Below are positions 50,788-63,223 of a stretch of 64,000 nt of DNA, one piece after another; the first letter of the stretch is position 1; each line of letters begins with the position of its first letter. The DNA comes from Rhynchopus sp. YZ270_cl-10. Taxonomy: Eukaryota > Euglenozoa > Diplonemea > Diplonemida > Diplonemidae. The DNA lies in assembly GCA_964035575.1 (NCBI GenBank), contig OZ037870.1, positions 1,342,014-1,406,013 on the forward strand, in the 5' to 3' direction. The notes below the pieces were generated by a model, which saw only the letters and a list, made by a program, of their open reading frames with translations, did not search any database and had not been told where the DNA came from. The position numbers were made by a program, and so were the translations under genes.

Positions 50788-53700
50788 ATGCGTGGGAAGG
50801 TTTCGCGTGTCGAAGACGCTTCACACGGGCTTTCCCGCTACACAGGCGACCTCTCGGAGGAAGCACGCAATGGCGTGGGCTGCATGCGTTATGCGAACGG
50901 CGAGGTGTACCTAGGGGAGTGGCGTGGTGGGCGGCGGTGTGGTCAGGGCGTGTATTACTATGCAGACGGCGCTGTGTACGACGGTGCGTGGGACAGCGAC
51001 AAGGCGCACGGCAGCGGTGTGTGCAGGTACCCCACAGGGAACATCTACAGTGGAGAATGGCACCACGGCCGTGTCAGCGGGCGCGGTGCAATGTTCTACA
51101 GCGACGGAGACGCGTATGACGGCGAATGGAGTGAAGGCCGCCTCCACGGCCACGGCCGCTTCTACAACAGCAACGGTGAGGTGCACTCCGGCCAATGGTA
51201 CGAAGACCAGGCCATCCAAAGCACGACGCACACTACACCAAACAAAGCCTCCCCACGCCTTGCGAAAAGCGAAATAGCCAGCCGCAGGCACGACGTCACA
51301 CAACGTTCTGCCATCGTCGACGCAGTGAAGCCGACTCTCATGAACTTTGTATCCCTCCAAACCCTTGCGACAGCGCGGGCCGAGCTTGCGCACGCTCCTT
51401 TCACTTCCTTTGACCGGGAGCCGACCATCCCGGTCACAGACATCGCGACTCCACAGCAGACGAACCCTTTAGCGTTTCACTCCCCAGAGGTAGCGCAGAT
51501 GGGCGAAGATGCGTCCGACGATCTGTCAGGCGACAAAGCGAACGACGACGACAACATCGAAGAGTCGGACTCAGAGTCGTCCGGCATCGACTCCTCCTTC
51601 ACCTCTGATGAGGAAACCCGGGGGCACGAATTAGAGAGGGTCAGGGGGTACTTCGACAGGGTGAAGCGGGAGCAAGGGGGGAACCTGACATGGGCGGATC
51701 TGGCGCGCCAAGCGGAGCGTGACAAAGGCAGCAGCAACCTTGGTGTGAGCACGAAGAGCATCCAGCGCTTTCAGGAGGTTGTGCACAAAAGGTCGTCTGC
51801 GCCGCATGAAGCGTCGTGGGACGCACTGCGGGATGGGATAGAGTCGAACAGAGAGCACCGCCGTCTCAAGCGACAGAGGTCACGCCAAGCACTCAACGGG
51901 AGTCCGCCCTCTGCACGCAAGGAGGCAACGATCAGCATTCACGGCCAAGGTGCGCAGGAAGGTGACGATGACACCCTCAGTGTCCGTTCCTCCGTCCACG
52001 CATTCAGCGAGACAAAGTCCGACGATGTTGGCGACTCTGAAGAGATCCGTCTCCCTTTGCATGCTGGCGATGTGCCAATTGAAGCCTTCTCCACAGGCGA
52101 CCTGGGGTTGTGGCGGCAGGGAGAGGCAAGCGCAGCGCAGCGTCCACCAGAGACAGGTGTCACGACCCCCCGAGGGCCCATGCCGCATGGCTCACCAGAC
52201 CGTTCGATTGCTGTCGAAAAGGTGCTGTCGATGTGCGGCCCTGCAGACGAGCCCTTCTCCTTCCGCAGGTTCACACACCTCTTTGCTGCCATGTTGGTGC
52301 CGTACCCCTTTATGTCCTGCAGCCCCTTCGCCCTCAACACAGAGTCCCTAGAAAGGAAGTACGTCGTCAGCGGTGCAGCGCCTCGCTGGGTCGACGAGCC
52401 AGGGGACTACCTCTGCTATTCATACGTTGTGGTGCCGTTGATTGTCATTATGTTCACGTTCGCCTTTGCAGGGGATGACGATGAAGTGACGGCCGCGTCC
52501 GATGTGGTCCTGCCCCCCGCCTTTTTGCTTCTGTTCACATTAACAATAGCGGCAAAGGAAGGGTTTCCGAGACGTACCGCACATTTCTTAGAGTCGCTGC
52601 CGGATGCGCAGTTCAATTTGCTGGCAGGGTTTACGTACAGCAAGATGCGTGAGACCGCGAAGATCGACGAAAGCTGGGAGGTGGTGTGGTCGGACAACAG
52701 CTACGGCGGGGGGCGCTTTGTGTTCATTGAGTCGCGCAACATCCTTGGGTGTATGCTTGGTGTGCTGGTGGGCATGGCCATTCCTGTACACAGACTCATC
52801 AACGGGGACAGCATGTGGGGCGACAACGCTGCGACACGTGTCGTCACTGCCACAGGATCAGCCGCCATCTGGCTGACCTGTATGGGGCTCTATGGATCTA
52901 TCATTAGCGTAATACACAGGCAAAGGCAACTCCTCTCCCAGCTCTCCGCGCTCATTGTGCTGGCAGACCTCACAACAGACGCGGACAAGGTATGAAAAAC
53001 GGAAAGCTTTCGTTTCTTTCGCTCTATTTTAATAGTCTCATCTCACACTACCATCTGCAAGCATCCTTAGGGAGACATAACCTATCTCCGGATTACTATT
53101 TTAACACAGCAACAACAAATACCTATTTATTACCGAATAATAAACGTTTTATGCCCGCAGGGGTACGATGCCACGAGGCAGATGGTTTTGGTGTCTCATA
53201 CAGCCCGAGGGCGGAACTGCAATGGCAGTAATTTTTTCTCTCTCATTCGGTAGTAAACCATTCAAATCCTCTCCAGGTTGTGTTCGACCTCTCTGTGACC
53301 GGGTTGACCGATTCGCTGTTCTCCCCGAACCAAATAGAAGACCTGCGCTCTGTATTGGTATGGCCAAATGAACATCACGGCGTTTCACCACCTCCCAAAA
53401 CAGGGCTGGTACATCTGCCGCTCCTTTGTCCTGCATGGAAGCCCAGTCATGAACCACAACAGCAGAAGTGCGGTATGCCCCTGAAGATGCCCCCATCCCC
53501 CTTCTTTCATATATGTTCACCTCATCGCTTTGCAGGTCATCAGTGTGAATATCTTTGCGGTGATCTGCGTGTCGTTTCTGCTGTGCACGACGTTTCTGTA
53601 CAATGCAATTGTGGACGGCCACCCGACCATCACAGACCCGAGCTATACGACAGCATCGGTGTTTCTGTTGATCACGTCACCTCTGGTGTTTTATAATATA

Positions 53701-54024
53701 TGGTTGTGGAAGCGGGTGAGCTACTGCTATAAAAAGCATAGGTTGATGATGTCCTCCGCTTCAACGTGCAAGCTTGTGCGTGTGTGCGGTCCTGGTGGCG
53801 AGGTGCTGGTGCAGGAGGCGAATCTCATCACAGGGCTTGCAGACTACATCACGAAGCACGACATCTACCCCAGGGTGCTTGGCCTGCGTGTGACCTCCTG
53901 GACCATCCTCCTGCTGGGTCTGATCATATCAGGTGCGGTGGGCACCCTCATCTTTCGTTGGATTCAATTCGGCTACGACACGGACACAACCCTAGCACCT
54001 CCCACACCCACTCCAGTCCCATAG
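50788..54024 (+). CDS. MORN-repeat protein with multi-pass membrane domain
   Basis: Exons 50788-52989, 53161-53190, 53277-53357, 53404-53472 and 53536-54024 give 956 aa. Residues about 15-140 hold five to six MORN repeats (NGVGCMRYANGEVYLGEWRG, GQGVYYYADGAVYDGAWDSD, GSGVCRYPTGNIYSGEWHHG and so on), which bind lipid or scaffold membranes. A 350-residue acidic, disordered part follows. About seven hydrophobic segments come next, for example YVVVPLIVIMFTFAFAG, VVLPPAFLLLFTLTIAA, ILGCMLGVLVGMAIPV, VNIFAVICVSFLLCTTFLY, TASVFLLITSPLVFYNIWLW and TILLLGLIISGAVGTLIF. I do not recognise the membrane domain. The donor of the 10-codon second exon (GTGTCT at 53191) is the only in-phase choice I found and is less certain. 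The start is 3 nt after pyrimidine-AG. Confidence 0.8.
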
Positions 54025-54275
54025 CTCAAAATATCGTGGAAAAGAAAACAAAAAATAGGGGAGAAACCACGCCTAAATTTCCACTATTTTGTTAGTCTTT
54101 GAGGTGTAAAAGCCCCGAAATTGAAAAAAAAGGGGGGTTTTTTTTGGGGGAGGGGAGTTGGGGGGAGGGGCTATTTGTAAATGCAGCAAAGAAAGTTGTA
54201 TGGTTTTCTGTAAATATTATATTTCGTGGGAGGGAGGAGGGGGGCGTGAGTGTACGTAACATTTTTTTTTTCCAG

Positions 54276-54410
54276 TGCCTGCGTCCGCTGATTGAACGGT
54301 GAGGCGTTTGCACTTTCAACTTCCCCTTTTTTTTGTAGTCACACATCGTCTTTTTTTTGTAGGTGACTAGGCACACACAGCATTAGAATTCATCTTACAA
54401 ACTTTTCTTT
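54276..54410 (+). repeat. Modules D then B
   Basis: D: TGCCTGCGTCCGCTGATTGA, ACGGTGAGGCGTTTGCACTT, TCAACTTCCCC. B starts directly after TTTTTTTGTAG: GTGACTAGGCACACACAGC, ATTCATCTTACAAACTTTTC. Confidence 0.75.
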
Positions 54411-55016
54411 TTTAACCCTCCTTTTTAGCCTCTCCCTTGGCCGATACCTTTTACAGAACGAAGGCCTTTACGCGGGGAGAAGGGGAAGGAAACCCCCCTT
54501 TTTTTTATCGACCGCGGTGTTATTCCAATACACAAGATAAGCGTCACGAGCTAACTCAATCGTCGGCTGCTTGCAATCCTCTCTCCCCCCCACTCACACG
54601 CACAATGCGCAGAAAATACACGCACACATGAAATTAACGAGTTTCACTTTTTTTGACGCTCTCGATACTGGAACCGATTGGTGTACTTTTCGAACATTTT
54701 TTTTCTTCCAAAAGGTGGCCAATCACTAGGTGATCTATGAACGGAGATATTTTTTCATCTCAGTAAGCTCTCACAGCCTGTTACGTGTCTCACGGAAACG
54801 ATCGTAGATCACCCAAATCACGAGAGGCTTATTTCAGTTCATCTTCTAGACTTTTGTGTAACCATCTCTTCAAATGGAAAATCTTCCAAGAAAAGCCTCC
54901 CCCTTTCTCTCTCTTTTCTTTTTCACATTTTTTGCAACTAAAGATTGAACGTCTTTTGTACTGTCTCTTCTTTGATGAGAAAGTATACTAATGATTAATA
55001 AATCTTTTCTCTCCAG

Positions 55017-55064
55017 TGCCTGCGTCCGCTGAGGAACGGTGAGGCGTTTGCACTTTCAACTTCT
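55017..55064 (+). repeat. Type D module, consensus-like copy
   Basis: Follows CTCTCCAG. TGCCTGCGTCCGCTGAGGAA, CGGTGAGGCGTTTGCACTTT, CAACTTCTC. AGTGC and GCACT, and CCG and CGG, can pair. Confidence 0.75.
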
Positions 55065-55366
55065 CTTTTTTTTTTAAATTAGACAGCTACGGGCAACACA
55101 TCAAGGTTTGAATGTACCATTTTTTTAAGCTGATTTGTTCAGCAGTATTCCATCCTTTCCAGATTGAGAGGTAAAATGGGTGGTGTCGGGGGGTATTTTT
55201 TTTGTGTAGGTACACCTGATTTTTCCTGAAATTTTGGTGGAGTTTGGGGGGTTTAAATACCACATAACCCCACCAAATTTCAGGCAAAATCTAGTGGTAG
55301 GTATGTCAATAGAACTGTCTTCCAGTAATTCTCAAAACCTTTTCAGTTCAAAGAATTGAAAGCATT

Positions 55367-55511
55367 TGGGGCTATTCAGGGGTTGGGGGTCAGCCTTTAA
55401 GGAAATCCTAAAGAAATCTTATGCTATTCGCAACTTTTCATAACTTTTGCATTGCGAAAAGTTATGAAAAGTTCTGGAAAGCTGTGAAAAGTTGTGCCCT
55501 GAATAGCCCCA
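55367..55511. repeat. 145-bp foldback element with internal palindrome
   Basis: Ends TGGGGCTATTCAGGG and its exact complement CCCTGAATAGCCCCA. Inside, AACTTTTCATAACTTTT (55432-55448) and its exact complement (55457-55473) form a 17-bp stem with an 8-nt loop. It is a typical MITE-like foldback. Confidence 0.75.
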
Positions 55512-56677
55512 GCAATATGAATTTTTAAAACATTATCCCATCCCCGACTGCCCTACCTGCTTCTGCCAAGTGTTTGCCCCTATTTGAATCAATTAGACGA
55601 AGCAAACGCGATGATTTGCTTCCCCGAAACTACAGTATTCAAGACGTAACAAAAGGATGTGTGCGCTTCATAGAACATTCCATCGATAACCGTTTTTTTT
55701 TGTCCACATTTTTCTTCTTCAAATTTTCCAGGGATTTATATAGCACCCCCATAGCCTTACGTTAACTCTGGTTTTGTGTGGTTTCAACTAGGGGTCTTTG
55801 TAAATCACTGTTTCTAACTGAGGATCGGGGGATGCGAAAAGAGCCTCCTTCGCAATGTATGGGTTGTAGGTTCGGCATATTTATCTTTCAACTTTCAAAA
55901 GTTGGCTCAACTTTCAAATTTTAAAAGGTTGAATGATACAGTCAATAACCGGTTTCCAGTGCATACCATGTGGGATTCTCTTTAGAGTGTTACCGATTGT
56001 CTCGTCTCTTTGCCACTGTTTTAGTGAAGAGGGGTTTTAAAAAAAAAAAACAAAGGTGTTTTCTCATCGTTACCATTCCACTAAGGGCAGCTTTCTGCAA
56101 CCAAACCCAGCAGATTTATCAACAAAAAAAAGGGGGGGCAAACTTGAAAGGTGGTGTCTGTTTGTTGTCCCAGAATACCCGAATTTTGTTTTTTGACAAA
56201 GCAAACAATGCCACATGGTTGTCAATACAAAAAAGTAAAAAAAAAATGTGCATGCTACTGTGCATCAATAAGCTTCACCCCAAAAAAGGGAGTATTTTTC
56301 TGGACAGTGAAGCGGGAGAGTGAGCTACACTAAGCCAGTATATTATCAAAAACACAAACATGCCGTCCCCTACCCCCCTCCGGCAAGGGGCAAGCAATGT
56401 GCCTTTCTGTTCACCCCGTTTATTCATTGTATCTTTGAGCGTCATCACACACCCTGCTGCTCATCCCACCCCCCCTTTTTTTTTTGTACGAACTCACAAA
56501 AAGCCCCCATCCCTTGCGCTAACACTACCCTCACGCATTTTGTTCAAAATATGGAAAAAAAGATAGGTTTTTTTTGTTTTATTGGTACAATGTCACCTCT
56601 CAAGTTATCTGCACCACACCACCATACCGCACACAGCATTTGTCATCAGCCCCCCCCACACAAACCAACCTTTCAAA

Positions 56678-57860
56678 ATGACCAAGAACCTCTTCTGCAT
56701 GGGTAACCCCCTCCTTGACATCTCCGCCAACTGCACTGCGGAGACCCTCACCAAGTACGACCTCAAGGTATGGCTGTTGGCTGTTTAATGGCTATCAAAA
56801 TTTGAGTACCTTTTTCACTTCGTGCTCACACCCGATGTTCTACTCTTGATGCAGAGGTAAGATGCAACTTATGCAACCTATTATTGATTTTCTGTTCCTG
56901 CATTGCCATCTGTAACTTTATCATATCTTTATCATATCTGCTCTACAGGCCGGAAACGCTGTCCTCGCCGAGGAGCAGCACATGCCGCTGTACGACGAGC
57001 TTGCCGCCAAGGAGGACGTCGTCTACGTTGCTGGAGGTGCCACCCTCAACTCCGCGCGTGTTGCCGCATGGGTTGCAAACCGTGACGCACAGTGGGTCAC
57101 ATACACTGGCGCGATCTCGAACGACAAGTACGGTGACCTGCTTGTGAAGGACGCCGAGAAGGAGAAGCTGGCCATGCCCATGTTCGTGACCAAGGAGCAC
57201 CCCACCGGCACCTGCGCTGTCGTCGTTGTCGAGAAGGAGCGCTCCCTTGTCGCGAACCTCTCCGCCGCAAGCAAGTTCGAGCAGGCGCACCTGAAGGAGC
57301 AGAAGGTGAAGGACGCCATCGAGGCTGCCCAGGTGTACTACATCTCTGGGTTCTTCCTGACCACCTGCGCGCCTGCCCTCATGGAGGTTGCGGAGCACGC
57401 GAACGAGCACAAGAAGGTGTTCACGATGAACCTCTCTGCACCTTTCATCATTGACTTCTTCACTGCCGCGCTTGACCCTGCCGTGGAGTACGCTGACATC
57501 CTCTTCGGAAACGAGACCGAGGCGCGTGCGCTTGCCGCCAAGAAGGAGTGGGGAACTGAGGACGTGTCGGCAATTGCGGTGAAGGCGCAGGCCCTGCCCA
57601 AGAAGGGAGGTGCGCGTATCGTTGTGTTCACCCAGGGAGCGGAGAAGACCGTTGTCGCAACTGCCGAGGGTGTCACCGAGTACGCCGTGCCCACTGTTGA
57701 GAACATCGTCGACACCAACGGAGCTGGTGACGCCTTCGTGGGAGGCTTCCTTGCAAAGTTCTGCGAAGGATCCTCCATCGAGGACGCCGTCCAGACCGGA
57801 CACAAGTCCGCTGGTCGCATCATCGCCGCAAGCGGCTGCACCTGGGACGCAAAGTTCTGA
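56678..57860 (+). CDS. ADK: Adenosine kinase
   Basis: PfkB-family kinase that phosphorylates adenosine to AMP in purine salvage, usually cytosolic. Exons 56678-56767 and 56949-57860 (181-nt intron, phase 0) give 333 aa, the usual length. Seen in order: FCMGNPLLDISA at the N-terminus (substrate-binding NPLLD), YVAGGATLNSARVAAWV (the GG..N motif), TGAISNDKYGDLL, TGTCAVVV, FTMNLSAPFIIDFF, ILFGNETEARALA, and the anion-hole and catalytic motif DTNGAGDAFVGGF with Asp291 as base. There is nothing odd in the catalytic residues. Codon use is strongly GC-ending, as in the AASS and cytochrome c1 genes, suggesting high expression. Confidence 0.95.
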
Positions 57861-58414
57861 ATGAAAAAATGAAAAAAAAATTGGGGGGTTTTTTTCGCTT
57901 TGCTTTTAAGATGATGTTTGTGGCATTCATCTTTTTAGTTCTTTTTTGAGTTCTTTTTTTTTTTTTTTTGTGGTTCATTGACTTTTTCTGACTGGCGCGA
58001 GAACATACGAGATGGGGTGATGAGGGGAGTGGTAGGGGAGAAAAAGGGTGTGATTATCTTAACGTTTTCTGAGTCTCTTCTTTAGTTTGCACGACAAACG
58101 AAAATCTAAAAAAAAAGGTGTTCTTCTAGTACATCATGCATCCACTGTTCTGTTGATGTTTTGACAACTATTCACTTCACTTTTTTTTTTTTTTGGGAGG
58201 GAGACGAAGAATATCATCAAAATTCATGTTCAAAATCCAAAAAAAAAACTTTTGATCGTACGGGCTTGCGACGTCAAAAAAAAACAAAAAACAAAAACAA
58301 GGTGAACATCCAAAAAAAATACTCCTCACAACACTCTTTTATTCCCCTCTCTGCCCCCTTCTTACAAACCACCTTTAGAATCTACCAGATGGGGCTGACA
58401 CACACGCTATATGA
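57861..58414. other. Intergenic; C-like module
   Basis: T- and A-rich spacer. AAGATGATGTTTGTGGCATT then CATCTTTTTAG (57905-57940) is a degenerate C module whose AAGATG and CATCTT pair. Nothing else seen. Confidence 0.55.
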
Positions 58415-60764
58415 ATGCACACTTTACTCGCTGTCTGTGTTGTTATAACACTTCTTTATATTGAATGCCCTGCAGCTTCCGGCCTGGAGCAAGCAAATGA
58501 GGTACGTAGTATATCTGCGGAGCCCTCCGACCTCATCGGCAAGAGAGTGTTTCTTGTGAAGGCTGCTGTGGGGTGGTGGAAGAAGATTGTGAAAGGGTCT
58601 TTGGGGCGTGTCACTGAAGAGGTTGTCTCTGAGGGAGATGGGGCGGCGGTGGCGGTGCAGGTCCGCGGGTTGTTGATTGAGGCGCCGCTGAGGGTGCTTC
58701 AGGTGGTTCCGGATGCGGTTGTGGGTGACCGTGTGGAGGTGCATTTCGAGACAGAGCCGGGGGAGGTGAGCACGACACTGCGGGGTCCCGCCGTGGTGTC
58801 CGCAGTGCTCCAAGGAGGCTATGTGATGTTGTGTTTTGAAGGTCTGTTTTATGAGCAGGTGTTTGCAGACTTTCTCGTGCCCGAGTGTTTTGGGAGGGGT
58901 GTGCGCACCATAGAAGGCCCCACAAACGACCACCACCAACGCAGCTGTGTCTGCGACCCACCCTACACAGGGCACAGCTGTCTCGCCACGCTGCGCCCCA
59001 CACCCCCACCCTCGCTCTTCTCAGGGGTGATGTCCTCGCTGTTCCCCGCTTTCCGGAAATACTCCCCCAAAGAGGAGACAATACCAGAGACCAAGTTAGC
59101 AGCACTAACATGGCAGGGCATGACCTACCCAACAATATCGCATGTCAAGATGGCGGATTTTCGGGTATGTTGTTGGTTGTCTCTCTTAATCCCAAACCTT
59201 AAAACAGCATGTCGTCTCGCTGTCGGTGTACACTCTGGTGGTGGGGTGCCGGGTGTGGGACTCTGTGTGTGACGTTGCGGTATGTCAAAACACTCTCGGA
59301 TCTTTACAACACCTTTTAACATAATTCCCAACAGCTGGACACCGTGTCACGCGTAAGTATTAACGGGACGCATGCACCTGTGAAGCACCGCTATGATGAA
59401 GACAGCTGCACCGCTACCCCCACAAAGGACACCCAGCTGCAACGTGTGTGGATGGACGCCTCGGAACTGGCTGAGGTGGGAGTGTCCGTGGGCCCTGCCA
59501 TCCTCCTCTACAGCAAGTACACCACAACGCTGGTGGCGCAGTTTGAAGGCCTTCTGAGCGATGCGGAGGGTGTGTCGCAGCTGCTTGCTGCGGTCGCTAC
59601 GGTATGGCCATACGCCACCCACCCACCACCACCACCACCCCCTTTCCACAGCCTACCCAAGAACTGCAAACGCAGGCGGATGTTGAAACCTTTTTGTCTA
59701 CTTCGGAAATTGCGATTTTCTTTGACTCTTCGAAGATCCCCCGCAGTGTGGTGCGCAGCGCTGCCCTGCGTGCTGGCGCAACGCATGCAGAGGCGCCGTG
59801 GCAGCTGCACTCCCCTTCCTCGTCGTGTTGGATGACTGTTTATATTCGGCGCGATGCAAAGGAACACCACCGGGTGGAGTACAGTAAACAGACAGCCTCG
59901 GCAGACGTTGTGGCGGCGTGGGTAGCGTTGCGCGCTGTACCGCTAGTACGCCGCATGACAAGCCTCAACTACGAGGCAATCATACACCTCGCAAAGGCAG
60001 CGCGCAGTGCGGTCATCATCACCGCATCCTCCACACCCTCAGAGGAGATACGCTCTGCAGCACTGCAGGCCAAATTCATTGGCACCGGGTCCGTCACCTT
60101 CTACACCGCAGACACCACACGGCGTGCAGAGTTTCTTCGCAGATACGGCCACGCACGGTACATCTGCGTGCTCCCTCACATCCCAGAAGTACGCTACACC
60201 TCCACCGCACCCATCACCATGGCAGACGTAGAGGCAGCATCGTTAGAGCCGAGCAGCCACGCAACGGAGATGCACCAGGCCACCCTGCCGTCGCCAGGTG
60301 TCTATGATGGGAGGGTGTTGTCTCTGTCGCAGGTCTCTGTGCGGCAGATTGCGGAGATGTGCGAGGTTGATGTGGCGTGCTGTCATAGGGGTAGCTGTGT
60401 GGGGTGTGCTGGGGAGAAGGTGCGGTGGGAACGTATGCTGTTGGTGGTGCGGACGACGTGGTGCTGGCACTGTGCCCTCGTGGTGCCTGCCGTTGCGCAT
60501 GTGGCAGAACGTCTGGCGCAGGGCAAACCCGACGCAGACGAACGAAGCGACACTCTCATCGCGGAGCTGATTGCAGATGACATCCTCACCCTCCCCACAT
60601 GGCTCGGGCGTGTCACCTCCTACCCAGCCGTCTTCCTTGTCAAGCGTACGCACCCCACCACCTGCGATGTCTCCACTCTCAACGTCACGCAGTACAAAGG
60701 CACAAACTACCATGCACAGGATCTGCTCCTATTCATTCAGAGGTGGAGGGAGGGTGTGCAGCAG
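58415..60764 (+). CDS. Thioredoxin-fold (PDI-like) protein, last exon unresolved
   Basis: Exons 58415-59164, 59208-59279, 59335-59601 and 59652-60764 (introns 43, 55 and 50 nt, phase 0) give 734 aa so far. The N-terminus MHTLLAVCVVITLLYIECPA looks like a signal peptide, so an ER or secretory location is inferred. Near the C-terminus MLLVVRTTWCWHCALVVPAV is a thioredoxin active site, C634-W-H-C637, followed by the cis-Pro region YPAVFLVKRTHP. The plan, a long non-catalytic part and a terminal Trx domain, recalls TXNDC11-type proteins. After Gln at 60764 a GTATGT donor leads into a long G run. A final exon ending TGA at 61059 (RLRKRARDMVPAEHRA) is likely, but no acceptor joins it in phase unless a C run is miscounted. 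The start ATG is uncertain, since two other ATGs lie just upstream in other frames. Confidence 0.65.
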
Positions 60765-61194
60765 GTATGTACTGGGGGGAAGGGGCGCGGGGGGGGGGGG
60801 GGGGGGGGGTTTTTTGAGTGTCCTGCCCTTTAGTGAGGATGCTGCCATAGCAACTCCAAAGAGGGCTTCTCTCTTATCATTTCCACCCCAACCTGGCTTT
60901 CACGGTACTTCACACCCAACTGAATACTCTAGCATCCTCAGCACCCCCCCCCGACCAGATGTATCACGCACTATCCTACCACAGACACCCAAGCGACAAC
61001 GCAACACACGCCTCCGCAAAAGGGCACGCGACATGGTACCTGCGGAACACCGAGCGTGAACAGGACACATCCAGTCTCCACAGATCTCTCACCTTTTCTC
61101 CAAACTGCACACTTTCTCCTCTCCACCACGCTTTCCCTTCCCCCTTCTCCCCCTCTCCCTCTCCCCCTTCAACCCTTCACAGTCGTGGTGACAC

Positions 61195-63223
61195 ATGGTA
61201 CGACATATGTGTTTGCGCGCTGCACGGCGATGGTGCAGCGTGGACCTGGTGTTGGGCACGATGCGGTTGTTTGAATCGGAGACTGCTGCATTGCGTGAGG
61301 GGGTAATGACGCAGCTGAACATGCGGGCAAACTATGAGATGGGGTACACGCTTGATTTCTTGGACGATCCGTTGATACCAACGGCAGCAACACGGTTTGA
61401 TACAGCACTTGGGAAGGCTGGGCTCATCAGACGGAAGTACCACATCCTCAGCACAGCAGACATTGAGCGCGTCCCCCTCGGCGAGATTTATGAAGTGCTC
61501 AACCGCGTCTGCACCACCCAGAGGGAGGTAGACAACCTCTCCGCAGTCTTCATCGCCAAGGCACTCCACCGCATATCCGCTGCTGCCACGCTCCTTTCCC
61601 CTCGCGGGTTTGCCTGCCTTGCTGCCCTCTGCTTTCTCAACTTGGCCGCATTGGTGCCTAGCAGGCAGGTCACCCTTGCTGTCAAACAGGCCGCATACGC
61701 GTCGTATAGAGAGATGATGATGGTCGCAGCGGATCGGGTCACGAATGACGATACGTTTCTGGCGAGGCTGTCGGTGCTGTCCTGTGCGCGCCTGCTGTTG
61801 GGGCTGCAGATGTCGCGTATTGAGGCGGATGTAGTGCGGGCAAAGCTGTACGGGAAGATTGAAGAGGGGGTGTCCATAAGGGAGTACACAATCGACACCT
61901 TTATGGTGTGTGCCTACCTGCACACCGTGTCGGGGGAGGTGCCCAAGTATGTGTTGCAGCGCATGGTCGAGGCCTTTCCCATCTGGGACCCTGACACATT
62001 CCACGCCTCCCTCCCCCGCATCCTCTGGTACTGTATGCGCTGTGACCTAAGCCTCAGCGACGAATGTCTCGCCACATTCGAACGCATGTTGCTCGTCAAT
62101 TTCCACAAGACTAAAGGCGTTACCAAGTTCCGGAATTTCTTCGAAAAGCAGCGCGGGTGGAACGGGATGCTCACCAGTGCGATGCTGCACTATCGGCTCA
62201 GCAGACGTGAGGTATGCATAATGCAAAAGCCTTTCTTTTGCTTTTTCCGTTCGCTGCGCTTCGCACCCAAACAACCCTCCACAGTTAGTCCTGAAGGTCG
62301 CAGAGGCGTCTCTCGACTCAGAGGTCCTCGGCCGTTCACAGCGCTTTCGAGAGCTTGTTGTTGTGTTCTGTGCGTTGTCCACATTGCGGCCGGATATTAC
62401 ACATCCGAACTTGCTTGCGATCATTGTGAAGAGCGCATACAAGTTGACGTTGGACGCGGCAGTGATGATGCTGTCTGCGATACCCACCGACGCAGATGCT
62501 AGCCACGTGACCTCTATTGTGGACACCTACGAGCTCCGCTGCAACACCGTGCGTGCACAGGTGGCAACACCGCGCAAGGGTCTTTTGTGCAAAGGTCTGC
62601 AGGGGCTGGCACGCCTTGGGGGACGTGCTGCTTACCCCTCCGCTATCACCGCCACGGAGCAGTGCCTGGTGGACTCTGCAGAGGAGACGGGGGAACAGCA
62701 CATCCGGCAGCTGGCAGGCGCGATGAAGTATATGCCAATGTCTCCGCTCATCTCTCAGATGCTGCAGGATATTGAAACGGACAGACTCAATGCGGACGGG
62801 ATGGTGGCCCTGCTTGATGTGTACACGATGATGGAGGATGTGGGTGCCGATCGTGCGGAAGGGCTTCTGCTAAAGATCATCTCCTCATCACCGTCGGCGC
62901 AGCAGGCGTTGGAAGGCTGGATTCTGACCCTGCAGCTTGGTGTCGTTTGTGGGCATGGGATGGTGGAGCGGTTGGCAAAGCTGCTGCGGCCATCGGTGTC
63001 AGGTCTGACGTCAACGACGTTGGTGCAGATTATCAACTGCTGCGCACGCTCTGCACAGCCACTCCCACCCATAGCACGCAAGCTCGTCCGTCAGGCAGCA
63101 TCCGGCGTACTCGAAAAGCGTGACAAACAAACACCACAACAGCTTGCGGCTGTCAGAGCTGGCCTACAAAAAATGCGTCTCGGCGAGGATCTAATAGCGA
63201 CCCTCGACACTACAACGCTTTAA
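61195..63223 (+). CDS. Helical-repeat protein of unknown function
   Basis: Exons 61195-62211 and 62285-63223 (73-nt intron, phase 0) give 651 aa, stop TAA. I do not recognise it. It is predicted almost entirely helical from its leucine/alanine-rich, regularly spaced segments (LSAVFIAKALHRISAAATLL, VLSCARLLLGLQMSRIEADV, MQMLQDIE-like stretches), resembling the helical arrays of FAST/RAP-type or other mitochondrial RNA-processing proteins, though no RAP domain is seen. The first residues MVRHMCLRAARRW are basic and could be a mitochondrial presequence. The start follows pyrimidine-AG at 61182 by 12 nt, only about 120 bp after the presumed end of the preceding gene. Confidence 0.72.

Larger units (their letters stand above)
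54025..56677. other. Intergenic; modules D, B, B, D and a foldback
   Basis: No supported gene in 2.65 kb. Modules: D 54276-54325 (after a T tract and CCAG), B 54360-54410, B/C-like 54815-54856, D 55017-55064 (after CCAG). Foldbacks: imperfect arms CCTGAAATTT..GGTGG at about 55215-55285, and the element 55367-55511. GAAGCAAA..TTTGCTTC makes an 8-bp stem near 55600. A C-type tail (ATCTTTCAACTTT) occurs near 55880. Confidence 0.6.
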
